From the NCBI GenBank assembly GCA_002420315.1, contig DIHU01000202.1, forward strand, positions 1-36,325: a stretch of DNA of 36,325 nt. The letters are read 5' to 3'. Position numbers and translations under genes: made by a program. The notes beneath the pieces are model-generated. The model was not told the origin of the DNA and ran no database searches. It was given only the letters and a program-made list of their open reading frames with translations. Source of the stretch: Akkermansiaceae bacterium UBA5688. Lineage in GTDB: Bacteria > Verrucomicrobiota > Verrucomicrobiia > Verrucomicrobiales > Akkermansiaceae. This document shows, one piece after another, positions 26,537 through 35,385 of this stretch. Numbering within the stretch: the stretch's first letter is position 1; each line of letters starts with the position of its first letter.

Positions 26537-26848
26537 TCAGCCTAGACGAAATACAATTCGTGCCTTGGTGGTATCATACGGAGACATCTCCATTTTGACA
26601 CGGTCGCCAACAACGAGGCGAATAAACCGCTTTCTCATCTTTCCAGAGATGTGCGCAAGAACTTCGTGACCACTCGGAAGAGCGACCTTGAACATCGTCC
26701 CAGCTAAAACAGCTGAAATCGTCCCTTCAATTTCGACAGACTTCTGCTCGCTGCCTTCCTCCGAATCACGATTACTCTTGTCGACATTACGACGCCCGCG
26801 CCGCCGGCCACCGCCGCCGCCTCTTCGGAAATTTCTTGGTCTAGCGAT
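26537..26848 (-). CDS. infA: Translation initiation factor IF-1, apparent AUC start and Arg/Gly-rich extension
   Basis: A 103 aa reading frame. Residues 38-103 are an unmistakable IF-1 OB-fold: SVEIEGTISAVLAGTMFKVA, then LAHISGKMRKRFIRLVVGDR and MSPYDTTKARIVFRLG. IF-1 binds the 30S A site during initiation and normally has about 72 aa. No ATG, GTG, TTG or CTG exists in frame between the upstream TAA (26852-26854) and Met52, which lies inside the OB-fold. The only sensible start is ATC (26846-26848), two codons after that TAA, giving I/M-ARPRNFRRGGGG and then RRRGRR. The extension of about 35 residues is Arg/Gly-rich then acidic. ATT at residue 40 would cut the first strand and is less likely. 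It is the first gene of the minus block. Confidence 0.85.
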   Translation of the reverse strand: MARPRNFRRGGGGGRRRGRRNVDKSNRDSEEGSEQKSVEIEGTISAVLAGTMFKVALPSGHEVLAHISGKMRKRFIRLVVGDRVKMEMSPYDTTKARIVFRLG

Positions 26849-26974
26849 AACTTAAAATAGTTGGGTTTTCAGGGCGAAATGCGCTCCCGGCGGACTATGT
26901 GGCCTCAAAACTTGCTTAGCAATGGAAAAAAAGGTGATTTAATGGCCCATTTATCGAAGACAGAATATACCTGG

Positions 26975-27003
26975 TTGATCTTATCTACATATCGCGATAT
27001 GTA
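26975..27003 (+). promoter_or_regulatory. Candidate sigma70-type promoter of metH
   Basis: TTGATC (26975-26980) and TATGTA (26998-27003) are separated by 17 bp, the ideal sigma70 spacing. The -35 is a good match and the -10 is weak (TAT only), as is common for regulated promoters. A start near 27010 would give a leader of about 50 nt before the metH ATG. The 24-bp palindrome covers the spacer and the -10. Confidence 0.45.
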
Positions 27004-27006
27004 GAT
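26983..27006. promoter_or_regulatory. 24-bp perfect palindrome, probable operator
   Basis: Seen: the arm atctacatatcg (26983-26994) is followed with no gap by its exact reverse complement cgatatgtagat (26995-27006). It overlaps the spacer and -10 of the candidate metH promoter, so a dimeric protein bound here would block RNA polymerase. By context the regulator is likely one that senses the methionine/SAM cycle, such as an ArsR-type SahR; this is inference, as I could not compare it with any consensus. No other copy was noticed in the window. No cobalamin or SAM riboswitch fold was recognised in 26849-27057. Confidence 0.6.
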
Positions 27007-27057
27007 TTGAACTTGAAAATCATTTCATCCTTCCGAAAGTCAGGACCAGAAGACTCA

Positions 27058-28146
27058 ATGACCACTAACCTAAGCGAAGAACTCAAATCAGCCCTCTGCG
27101 ATCGCATCCTTGTCCTCGATGGCGCCATGGGAACGACTATCCGTGGTTATGAACTCAGCGAATCAGATGCCCGTGGCGAGCGTTTTAAGAACAATCACGA
27201 AGACCTCTTAAATAACGGTGACATTCTCTCCATTACTCAACCCAAGGTGATCGGTGACATCCATAAACGTTTTTACGAAGCTGGATCTGACATCTGTGAA
27301 ACAAATACTTTCTCTGGAACTGTTTTGGCCCAATCCGAGTTTTTTGTCGAAGATCCAAGAAAAACTGGTGGAACTAAGGATCCTGAATTCTTTGAGAAAA
27401 AAGTTCTCAATAACCCTAAGCTTCAGGATCTTGTCCACGAACTTAACATCAAATCGGTCAAACTTGCCAAAGAGCAAGCCGACCGAGTTTCCCAAGAAGA
27501 TGGGCGGAAACGCTATGTCGCAGGAGCCATAGGCCCCCTGACTGTCTCCCTTACCAACGTCGTCGATCCGAATGACACTTCATTCCGCCCCGTAACCTTT
27601 GATCAGGTCAAACAAACCTACCGCCACCAAATCGATGCTCTCCTAGAAGAAGACTGCGACATTCTAATGGTTGAAACCATCTTTGATTCTCTTAACGCGA
27701 AAGCTGCTCTGGTCGCTATCAAGGAATCAAAAACCAAAGCCCCTGTCATTATTTCCGCCGCCGTTGGCCGTGGTGGCGAAACCATGATCTCCGCCCAAAA
27801 AGTCGAGGCACTCTGGAATACCTTTGCTCATATTGATCCCCTCGCTGTTGGCCTAAACTGCTCACTTGGCCCAGACCTCATGGAGCCCTTTCTTCGCGAC
27901 CTCGGAAAAGCAGCCACCACTCATATCTCTTGCTACCCCAACGCTGGACTTCCAAACCCGCTTGCTCCGACAGGGTTCGACCTTGAACCAAAGGACATGC
28001 ACGACTACATCGCCGCCTTTGCCGATGCCGGACTCCTCAATCTGGCCGGCGGTTGTTGCGGTAACACTCCCGAACACATCGCCGCTATTGCCAAATCAGT
28101 CCAAGGGAAAGCCCCACGTGTCGTACCCTCTCTTGCTACTGCGTAG
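27058..28146 (+). CDS. metH: Methionine synthase, homocysteine-binding subunit (split MetH, N-terminal part)
   Basis: A 362 aa protein equal to module 1 of cobalamin-dependent methionine synthase, the TIM barrel that binds and activates homocysteine through zinc. Family marks are ILVLDGAMGTTIRGYEL, CETNTFSGT and FDSLNAKAALVAI, plus the zinc cysteines in GLNCSLGP and in GGCCGNTPEHI. The frame can be extended to a TTG at 27007, but ATG 27058 begins at the usual place and follows the promoter region. It ends exactly at the linker after the barrel (APRVVPSLATA). The rest of the enzyme is encoded by the next gene, 47 bp downstream. Confidence 0.92.
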   Translation: MTTNLSEELKSALCDRILVLDGAMGTTIRGYELSESDARGERFKNNHEDLLNNGDILSITQPKVIGDIHKRFYEAGSDICETNTFSGTVLAQSEFFVEDPRKTGGTKDPEFFEKKVLNNPKLQDLVHELNIKSVKLAKEQADRVSQEDGRKRYVAGAIGPLTVSLTNVVDPNDTSFRPVTFDQVKQTYRHQIDALLEEDCDILMVETIFDSLNAKAALVAIKESKTKAPVIISAAVGRGGETMISAQKVEALWNTFAHIDPLAVGLNCSLGPDLMEPFLRDLGKAATTHISCYPNAGLPNPLAPTGFDLEPKDMHDYIAAFADAGLLNLAGGCCGNTPEHIAAIAKSVQGKAPRVVPSLATA

Positions 28147-28193
28147 AATCCCTGCCTGATGCATAATTAAAAATCTAACTGCCTAATCTTCAA

Positions 28194-30932
28194 ATGTTCC
28201 CCGTCCCACGTTTTCTTCGGCTTTCCGGCACCGAAGCTTACAATCATACTTCGGACAAAAATTTTCTAATGATCGGAGAACGGACCAACGTTGCCGGTTC
28301 TCCTCGCTTCCGAAAATTGATCAAAGAAGATAAGCTCGAAGAGGCTCTAGAAGTCGCTCGGCAGCAAGTTGAAAATGGAGCGAACGTAATCGACATTTGC
28401 TTTGATGATGGACTTATCGACGGGAAATTTATGATGGCTAAATTCCTCGACCTCATTCAGGCCGAACCCGATATTCAAGCCGTGCCTATCATGGTTGATT
28501 CCTCGAAATGGGAGATCATCGAGGAAGGCCTCAAGCACCTACAAGGAAAGGGCATCGTCAATTCCATCTCACTCAAGGAGGGCGAAGCGGCCTTCATAAC
28601 CAACGCGAGACACATTCTCAACTACGGTGCAGCTGTTGTCGTCATGGCCTTTGACGAACAAGGTCAGGCGGCTACCTACGAAGACAAATGTCGCATCTGC
28701 AAACGCGCCTACGACATCCTTGTTAACGAAGTTGGCTTCCCACCCCAAGACATCATCTTCGACCCCAATATTCTCACCGTTGCCACAGGCATCGAAGAAC
28801 ACAATAACTACGCCCTCGATTTCTTCAATGCCACCCGCTGGATAAAAGATAATCTACCCTTCGCAAAAGTCTCTGGAGGTGTCTCGAATATCTCTTTCTC
28901 ATTCCGAGGTAACAACGCCGTTCGTGAAGCCATGCATTCGGCTTTTCTTTACCACGCCACCCAAGCTGGAATGGACATGGGCATTGTTAATGCGGGCATG
29001 CTTGAGGTTTACGACAAGATCCCAAAGCACCTTCTCACCGCAGTTGAGGACGTCCTCCTAAACAAGGACGATGGGGCAACCGAACGCCTTCTCGATCTCG
29101 CTGAAGAATTTAAAGGCCAGGGAGCTAAGAAACTCGTTGAGGATCTTAGCTGGCGCGAACAACCAGTCGAAAAACGGCTCGAACACTCTCTCCTAAGGGG
29201 AATTGATAAATTCATTGACGATGACACTGAAGAGGCCCTTGCCAAGTATAAGAAACCCCTCAGCGTCATCGAAGGACCTCTGATGGATGGTATGGGGATT
29301 GTCGGCGACCTTTTTGGAGCTGGCAAAATGTTCCTTCCTCAGGTCGTCAAATCTGCCCGAGTTATGAAGAAATCAGTGGCATGGCTTGAGCCACTTATGG
29401 AAGCGGAGCGGGAGGAAAAAATTGTAACGCAAACGTCCTTCCTTCGTTCGGAAAACTCCGCTCTCTCTGAATCTGAAGCACGCGCCATTGCAACCAAATC
29501 CTTCTCGAATGGAAAAGTCATTATGGCTACCGTTAAAGGTGACGTTCACGACATTGGGAAAAATATCGTTGGCGTAGTCCTCGTCTGTAACGGCTTCGAT
29601 GTTGTCGACATGGGTGTAATGGTCTCCTGTGATAAGATCCTAGATGCCGTCGAGGAACACAACGCCGATATCATCGGCCTCTCTGGCCTCATTACCCCTT
29701 CGCTCGATGAAATGATCACCGTCGCCAAGGAGGCCGAAAAACGAGGTTTCGGAAAGAGAAATATTCCAATCCTTATCGGCGGAGCCACGACAAGTGCCGC
29801 TCATACCGCCATCAAAATTGCGGGACATTATACAGGTCCACTTGTTCACGTTCTCGACGCTTCCCGGTCTGTTCCCGTTACCACCGCCCTTTTGTCCGAA
29901 GATCGCCAAAAATTCATCGATACTAATGAAGAGAATCACCATAGAGCTCGCGAGAAATTTAACGGAGGCAAAAAGAAGGTCGCTCTCTCCATCGAGCAAG
30001 CCCGTGCCAACAAGGTCACTATCGACTGGGAACACTACAACCCGCCTATTCCGGAATTCACCGGGACCCGCACTATTAAATCCCAATCGCTGCGCGAGCT
30101 CGCAAACTACATCGACTGGACCCCCTTCTTCCACACCTGGGAGCTGCGTGGTGTTTGGAACCCTGAAACTGAGACTCTCAAAACCCGAAATAAAGAAGGC
30201 GGAAAAGTCGCTAAGGAACTTTACTCTGAAGCAAAAGAACTTCTCGAGAAAATCATCATCGAAAAGCGTTTCATAGCATCCGGGGTCTACGGGTTTTTTC
30301 CCGCCAAAGCAGATGGAGATGACATCTATCTTCCAGATCAAAAGGTCACTTTGCATACCCTTCGCCAGCAAAATAAAAAATCCGGCAAACCCAACTACGC
30401 TCTCAGTGACTACGTTTCTCCAGAATGTGATCACCTCGGGGGGTTCGTTGTTGGCATTCATGGAGCGGATGAATGGGCGGCCGAACTTCGTGAACAGAAC
30501 GACATAGACGAAGCGCTCATGGTTCAAGCTCTTGCTGACCGCTTTGCTGAAGCTTTCGCTGAACTTTTACACCACCGGGCTCGAATCGCTTGGGGGATCG
30601 AACGTCCGGGACAATTTAGTCAATCAGAACTCATCCACGAAAAATATCAGGGGATTCGTCCTGCTCCAGGCTACCCAAGCCAACCCGACCACACCGAAAA
30701 GCGCATCCTTTTTAACCTTCTTCAAGCCAAAGAAAAAACCGCTGTAGAACTTACTGAATCATGCGCGATGCATCCTGGCTCGGCGGTTTGCGGTCTCTAC
30801 TTTTCCCATCCTGACTCGCACTACTTTATGATCGATAACTTACAAGAGGATCAGATTAAAGACTACTCAGCGCGAAAAGAACTAAGCATCGAAGAGGTTG
30901 AAAAGTGGCTTGGACCATGGCTAGGTTACTAA
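28194..30932 (+). CDS. metH: Methionine synthase, folate/cobalamin/activation subunit (split MetH, C-terminal part)
   Basis: A 912 aa protein with the other three MetH modules in order: pterin-binding barrel (NFLMIGERTNVAGSPRF near residue 30, VDSSKWEIIEEGLKHLQGKG), cap and B12-binding domain (DVHDIGKNIVGVVLVCNGF, with the DxHxxG cobalt ligand His, then GLSGLITPSL and GGATTS), and the SAM-binding reactivation domain (TPFFHTWELRGVW, RPAPGYPSQPDHTEK, GLYFSHPDSHYF). It starts MFPVPRFLRLSG, the sequence that follows the homocysteine barrel in one-piece MetH, so the break lies in a flexible linker. All motifs are intact, and the 47 bp gap has stops in every frame. It transfers methyl from methyl-THF to homocysteine together with the first subunit. 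Confidence 0.94.
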   Translation: MFPVPRFLRLSGTEAYNHTSDKNFLMIGERTNVAGSPRFRKLIKEDKLEEALEVARQQVENGANVIDICFDDGLIDGKFMMAKFLDLIQAEPDIQAVPIMVDSSKWEIIEEGLKHLQGKGIVNSISLKEGEAAFITNARHILNYGAAVVVMAFDEQGQAATYEDKCRICKRAYDILVNEVGFPPQDIIFDPNILTVATGIEEHNNYALDFFNATRWIKDNLPFAKVSGGVSNISFSFRGNNAVREAMHSAFLYHATQAGMDMGIVNAGMLEVYDKIPKHLLTAVEDVLLNKDDGATERLLDLAEEFKGQGAKKLVEDLSWREQPVEKRLEHSLLRGIDKFIDDDTEEALAKYKKPLSVIEGPLMDGMGIVGDLFGAGKMFLPQVVKSARVMKKSVAWLEPLMEAEREEKIVTQTSFLRSENSALSESEARAIATKSFSNGKVIMATVKGDVHDIGKNIVGVVLVCNGFDVVDMGVMVSCDKILDAVEEHNADIIGLSGLITPSLDEMITVAKEAEKRGFGKRNIPILIGGATTSAAHTAIKIAGHYTGPLVHVLDASRSVPVTTALLSEDRQKFIDTNEENHHRAREKFNGGKKKVALSIEQARANKVTIDWEHYNPPIPEFTGTRTIKSQSLRELANYIDWTPFFHTWELRGVWNPETETLKTRNKEGGKVAKELYSEAKELLEKIIIEKRFIASGVYGFFPAKADGDDIYLPDQKVTLHTLRQQNKKSGKPNYALSDYVSPECDHLGGFVVGIHGADEWAAELREQNDIDEALMVQALADRFAEAFAELLHHRARIAWGIERPGQFSQSELIHEKYQGIRPAPGYPSQPDHTEKRILFNLLQAKEKTAVELTESCAMHPGSAVCGLYFSHPDSHYFMIDNLQEDQIKDYSARKELSIEEVEKWLGPWLGY

Positions 30933-30933
30933 C

Positions 30934-31695
30934 GTGAAATTAATATTCATTGTCCTAGCAGCCTTACTGCCCTCCTGTTCCCAGCTTAGAACACAAGTAA
31001 CAGAAATCTCACTCAATTCAGTCGTCCTTGACTCGGTAAGATCGATGCCAAAAGGCAGTGGCTATGACGCCTCCCAAACCGCCGTCGACAGGCTTGGCTC
31101 CAGCGTCTACCTAGAAAATGGAGTCATCAAACAAGATCTCAAAGCGATTAACTCTACCTTCTGCTCTGGCGCCACTTATCTAGTCTTTCTCCGCACGATT
31201 GAGCAACTTCGCCTCCGTAGTTCGATCTTCCTACCAGAAAAAAAATATGTCCGCTTCGCTAATTTAGGAGTCCAAGATGGTGAAGAAATCTTCGGTCGCT
31301 GGAATGCCAACGGCCCCGGCACGGCAAAACTTTTTGCCGACCTTGACTGTGGAATCAACTTCACCTCCTATGAGCACGCCCACCGCGGTGACTTCATGAA
31401 AATGTGGTGGACTAATGCGATCGGAAAAAAAGAACGGGGCCATTCCGTTATTTACCTCGGCTCACAAGGAGATCAGATCCACTATTGGTCAGCAAATTAT
31501 CCCGAGGGATATGGCAGTAAATCTGTCGCAAAATCACAGATTAAGCATGTCCTATTTTCTCGCCTCACGAAGCCAGCCAAACTTGCTAACGCAAATCGCC
31601 TTTCTCCTAAAGACTCATTCCTTGCGGACATGCTCCGCAAGGAATTTACATGGCGAGAAGTTTCTCAATTCTGCGATATCAAAGTCTACCCGTAA
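30934..31695 (+). CDS. NlpC/P60-like lipoprotein candidate
   Basis: A 253 aa protein whose GTG start lies one base after the metH stop, so it is translationally coupled. The N-terminus MKLIFIVLAALLPSC carries a lipobox-like LPSC (Cys15). The catalytic layout of papain-like NlpC/P60 or CHAP peptidases is suggested by Cys77 in TFCSGATYLVFL, His170 in ERGHSVIYLG, and a polar residue in the following strand (QIHYWSANYPEGYG). NlpC/P60 enzymes cut cell-wall peptides, but some are amidases or acyltransferases. The family assignment is mine by motif, not certain. There is no obvious tie to methionine synthesis. Confidence 0.5.
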   Translation: MKLIFIVLAALLPSCSQLRTQVTEISLNSVVLDSVRSMPKGSGYDASQTAVDRLGSSVYLENGVIKQDLKAINSTFCSGATYLVFLRTIEQLRLRSSIFLPEKKYVRFANLGVQDGEEIFGRWNANGPGTAKLFADLDCGINFTSYEHAHRGDFMKMWWTNAIGKKERGHSVIYLGSQGDQIHYWSANYPEGYGSKSVAKSQIKHVLFSRLTKPAKLANANRLSPKDSFLADMLRKEFTWREVSQFCDIKVYP

Positions 31696-31745
31696 CCTCC
31701 TCCCTTTTCGTTATCACTCTGCGACCATACCTCAGCACAAATAAT

Positions 31746-32432
31746 ATGATTGATTGGCGTAACCTCGTTAAGAAAAGGGAGACCGAAACTCACTTCATCG
31801 TCGAAGGGCAGATTGCTGTCGAGCGCCTTCAAAATTCTTCATACTCAATAGATAAAATCATTCGTATCGGAAAAGATCTCTCACGTGACGAAGCATCATC
31901 CCTTCTCGGCTTTCATTTCCACCGCGGCTATCTCGCGATTGCTCGTAAACCTAGGAATCCACCTCTTTCTGAGGTGACGAAAGGCACCCTCGTTGTTCTC
32001 CCCGAAATTGCTGATCCCGGAAACTTAGGCACAATCATTCGTAACGCTAACGCACTGGGTGGAGCCGGAATCCTCCTTGGAAAGGGAGCCTCTCCATTTA
32101 ATTCTAAAGCCATCCGAGCTTCCGCCGGTAAACTTTTCGACCTTCCCGTCCGACGAGCTCCGGACCTCATCTCAGATCTGACTGAGATGAGAAAAACCCA
32201 TACTATATTAGGAGCTAGTCTCTCTAAGAATTCTGTTCCTATCGAAGACTTTCAACCAATTTCTGATCAAATTGCGCTGCTTCTGGGTCCCGAAGACTTC
32301 GGCCTCAACAAAACCATTGAGTCCCATTGTGATCGACTCATTCATATCCCAATGTCACGCGGGACAGACTCACTCAATGTTGCTTCAGCCTCGGCAATAT
32401 TTCTTCATAAAATCCAGCAATGTCTTCCTTGA
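31746..32432 (+). CDS. TrmH/SpoU-family RNA 2'-O-methyltransferase
   Basis: A 228 aa SPOUT enzyme that transfers methyl from SAM to a ribose 2'-OH of rRNA or tRNA. The three SpoU motifs are present: DPGNLGTIIRNANALGG (motif 1), LLGPEDFGLN (motif 2) and IPMSRGTDSLNVASASAIF (motif 3, forming the knotted SAM site). The first 70 or so residues (LVKKRETETHFIVEGQIAVERL) look like the SpoU substrate-binding domain of RlmB/TsnR-type enzymes. The target nucleotide is unknown. The frame extends back to an ATG at 31650 inside the previous gene, but ATG 31746 is preferred because it begins at the conserved domain. Confidence 0.85.
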   Translation: MIDWRNLVKKRETETHFIVEGQIAVERLQNSSYSIDKIIRIGKDLSRDEASSLLGFHFHRGYLAIARKPRNPPLSEVTKGTLVVLPEIADPGNLGTIIRNANALGGAGILLGKGASPFNSKAIRASAGKLFDLPVRRAPDLISDLTEMRKTHTILGASLSKNSVPIEDFQPISDQIALLLGPEDFGLNKTIESHCDRLIHIPMSRGTDSLNVASASAIFLHKIQQCLP

Positions 32433-32631
32433 TATTCTCCTTTTATCAAAAAGCTGAAGTAAAGGGCAGCGGGATAGACCCGATAACAGTATCTACTTTA
32501 AATTGAGCACGCCGCAGGACTGGTAGCTCTATTTTTGCCAAACAGGAAACTGGCCCCTAACCTCCTTTTCGTCGTTTGGTTGCTTTTTCGTTTCTTGCGC
32601 CTTTAGCACGATCAGTTAATCTTTCCCTGAT
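32433..32631. other. 199 bp spacer before the Ni-SOD gene
   Basis: No gene is seen. Near 32535-32580 a six-base pairing ccaaac/gtttgg encloses a 30-odd nt loop and is followed by TTGCTTTTTCG, which could be a weak terminator of the methyltransferase transcript; I do not call it. No Shine-Dalgarno sequence precedes the Ni-SOD ATG. Confidence 0.4.
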
Positions 32632-33087
32632 ATGAAAAAATCAATCCTTGCTATCTGTGCCTTTTCTTTCCTCGCTCCTGCAACGATCTCAGCTCACTGC
32701 CAGATCCCCTGTGGTATCTATAATGATGACAACGTTATCGAGTCTATGCACACAGACTTCGAGACCATCGAAAAAGCTTCCATACAGATCATCGAACTTT
32801 CAAAAAACCCTTCAAAAAACGCCCACCAATTGTCCCGGTGGATCACTAACAAGGAGTCACACGCCCAAGCGATCCAAGACAAAACCCTCAATTACTTCCT
32901 CGCCCAACGTCTCAAACTCGCGGAAGCCGACTCTGACAAAGCAAAATACATCGCCAAACTCCAACTCTGCCATCAGATCATCGTTACCGCCATGAAGTGT
33001 AAACAATCTACCGACACAACGAACGTGGCCAAGCTTCACGACCTGATGCACGATTTCGAGAAACATTTCGGCACCAAAAAGAAGTAG
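32632..33087 (+). CDS. sodN: Nickel superoxide dismutase with a Sec-type signal peptide
   Basis: A 151 aa protein that should convert superoxide to peroxide and oxygen at a nickel centre. The nickel hook HCQIPCGIY (residues 22-30) has the ligands His1, Cys2 and Cys6 plus Tyr9 and Gly7 of known Ni-SODs; position 3 is Gln instead of the usual Asp. The hook comes right after a 21-residue signal peptide (MKKSILAICAFSFLAPATISA), so signal peptidase would free the essential N-terminal His. Classic SodN needs a separate protease, SodX, which is not seen here. The rest (RWITNKESHAQAI...YFLAQRLK) matches the four-helix body. Extra cysteines are at 113 and 123. Confidence 0.88.
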   Translation: MKKSILAICAFSFLAPATISAHCQIPCGIYNDDNVIESMHTDFETIEKASIQIIELSKNPSKNAHQLSRWITNKESHAQAIQDKTLNYFLAQRLKLAEADSDKAKYIAKLQLCHQIIVTAMKCKQSTDTTNVAKLHDLMHDFEKHFGTKKK

Positions 33088-33120
33088 CGGAGCCAAATAC
33101 CTCTTACTGTTAATCCTTCA

Positions 33121-33372
33121 ATGCTCCGGCTCCTCATTTCATTACTCTGCGGAGTCACTACAATTCAAGCCACGCCCGATCTCGCTGAGATCGGGCGTTC
33201 TGTGTTCACCGATAAAAACCTTTCAAATCCTCCGGGCCAGTCATGCATGACTTGCCACAAACCCAACCACGCATTTGCCGACCCCAGACGCATTTCTCCC
33301 GGAGCAGTGCCATCCTTCTCAGGCAATCGCAACGCTCCGTCTGTTATGTATCCAGACGACTTCCAAAACTAG
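33121..33372 (+). pseudogene. Truncated di-heme cytochrome c peroxidase (MauG-like)
   Basis: An 83 aa product beginning with a signal peptide (MLRLLISLLCGVTTIQA), then the N-terminal part of a bacterial cytochrome c peroxidase/MauG protein: EIGRSVFTDKNLSNPPGQ, heme motif CMTCH and SGNRNAPSVMY. Family members have about 300 or more aa with a second heme motif and a WDGRA box; both are missing. The frame stops at 33372 (PDDFQN), and no other frame downstream resumes the family. So it is broken, although the short protein could still be made. It lies 33 bp after sodN. A 12-bp inverted repeat lies over its signal-peptide boundary. Confidence 0.7.
33172..33198. repeat. 12-bp perfect inverted repeat with a 3-nt loop
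   Basis: acgcccgatctc (33172-33183), loop gct, and gagatcgggcgt (33187-33198). It lies within the start of the truncated peroxidase frame. No T run follows, so it is not an intrinsic terminator. It may be chance in the coding sequence or an RNA structure between sodN and the remnant. Confidence 0.6.
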
Positions 33373-33511
33373 AATATTCTTGATTCTGGAACCAAGGGAA
33401 CTGGTCTTGGGCAATCGCGGGCGCTGCCCGGCCCCAAGGACTATGTCCGAGTAGCAGAGGAGTAATGAAACCGACGACTTTATGACTTGGATAAAACGAG
33501 ACGGGATCTTT
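33373..33511. other. Junction spacer between remnant and G+C-rich genes
   Basis: 139 bp after the truncated peroxidase. Continuing its frame past the stop gives NILDSGTKGTGLGQSRALPG and so on to a TAA at 33463-33465, which does not resemble a peroxidase. I see no repeat, attachment site or transposase scrap. Base composition changes from here on. Confidence 0.4.
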
Positions 33512-35353
<1,842 letters not shown>

Positions 35354-35385
35354 GATGGAATAACGGAGTTGTTGAACATTTCGTC

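Noticed and set aside
26849..27057. Cobalamin or SAM riboswitch upstream of metH
   Set aside because: I looked for a B12-box and for SAM aptamer cores. Neither was recognisable; the only strong structure is the 24-bp palindrome, better read as a DNA operator.
28120..28200. metH split as a simple frameshift or sequencing error
   Set aside because: The 47 bp between the halves has stops in all three frames and the second half has a well-placed ATG, so one base change cannot fuse them.
29640..30527. 295 aa open frame on the minus strand within metH part 2
   Set aside because: It is wholly antisense to a motif-rich gene, its translation matches no family, and its length follows from codon bias on the coding strand.
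31650..31745. Longer start for the TrmH/SpoU methyltransferase
   Set aside because: The extra 32 residues overlap the lipoprotein gene and are not like a SpoU N-terminus; ATG 31746 starts at the conserved region.
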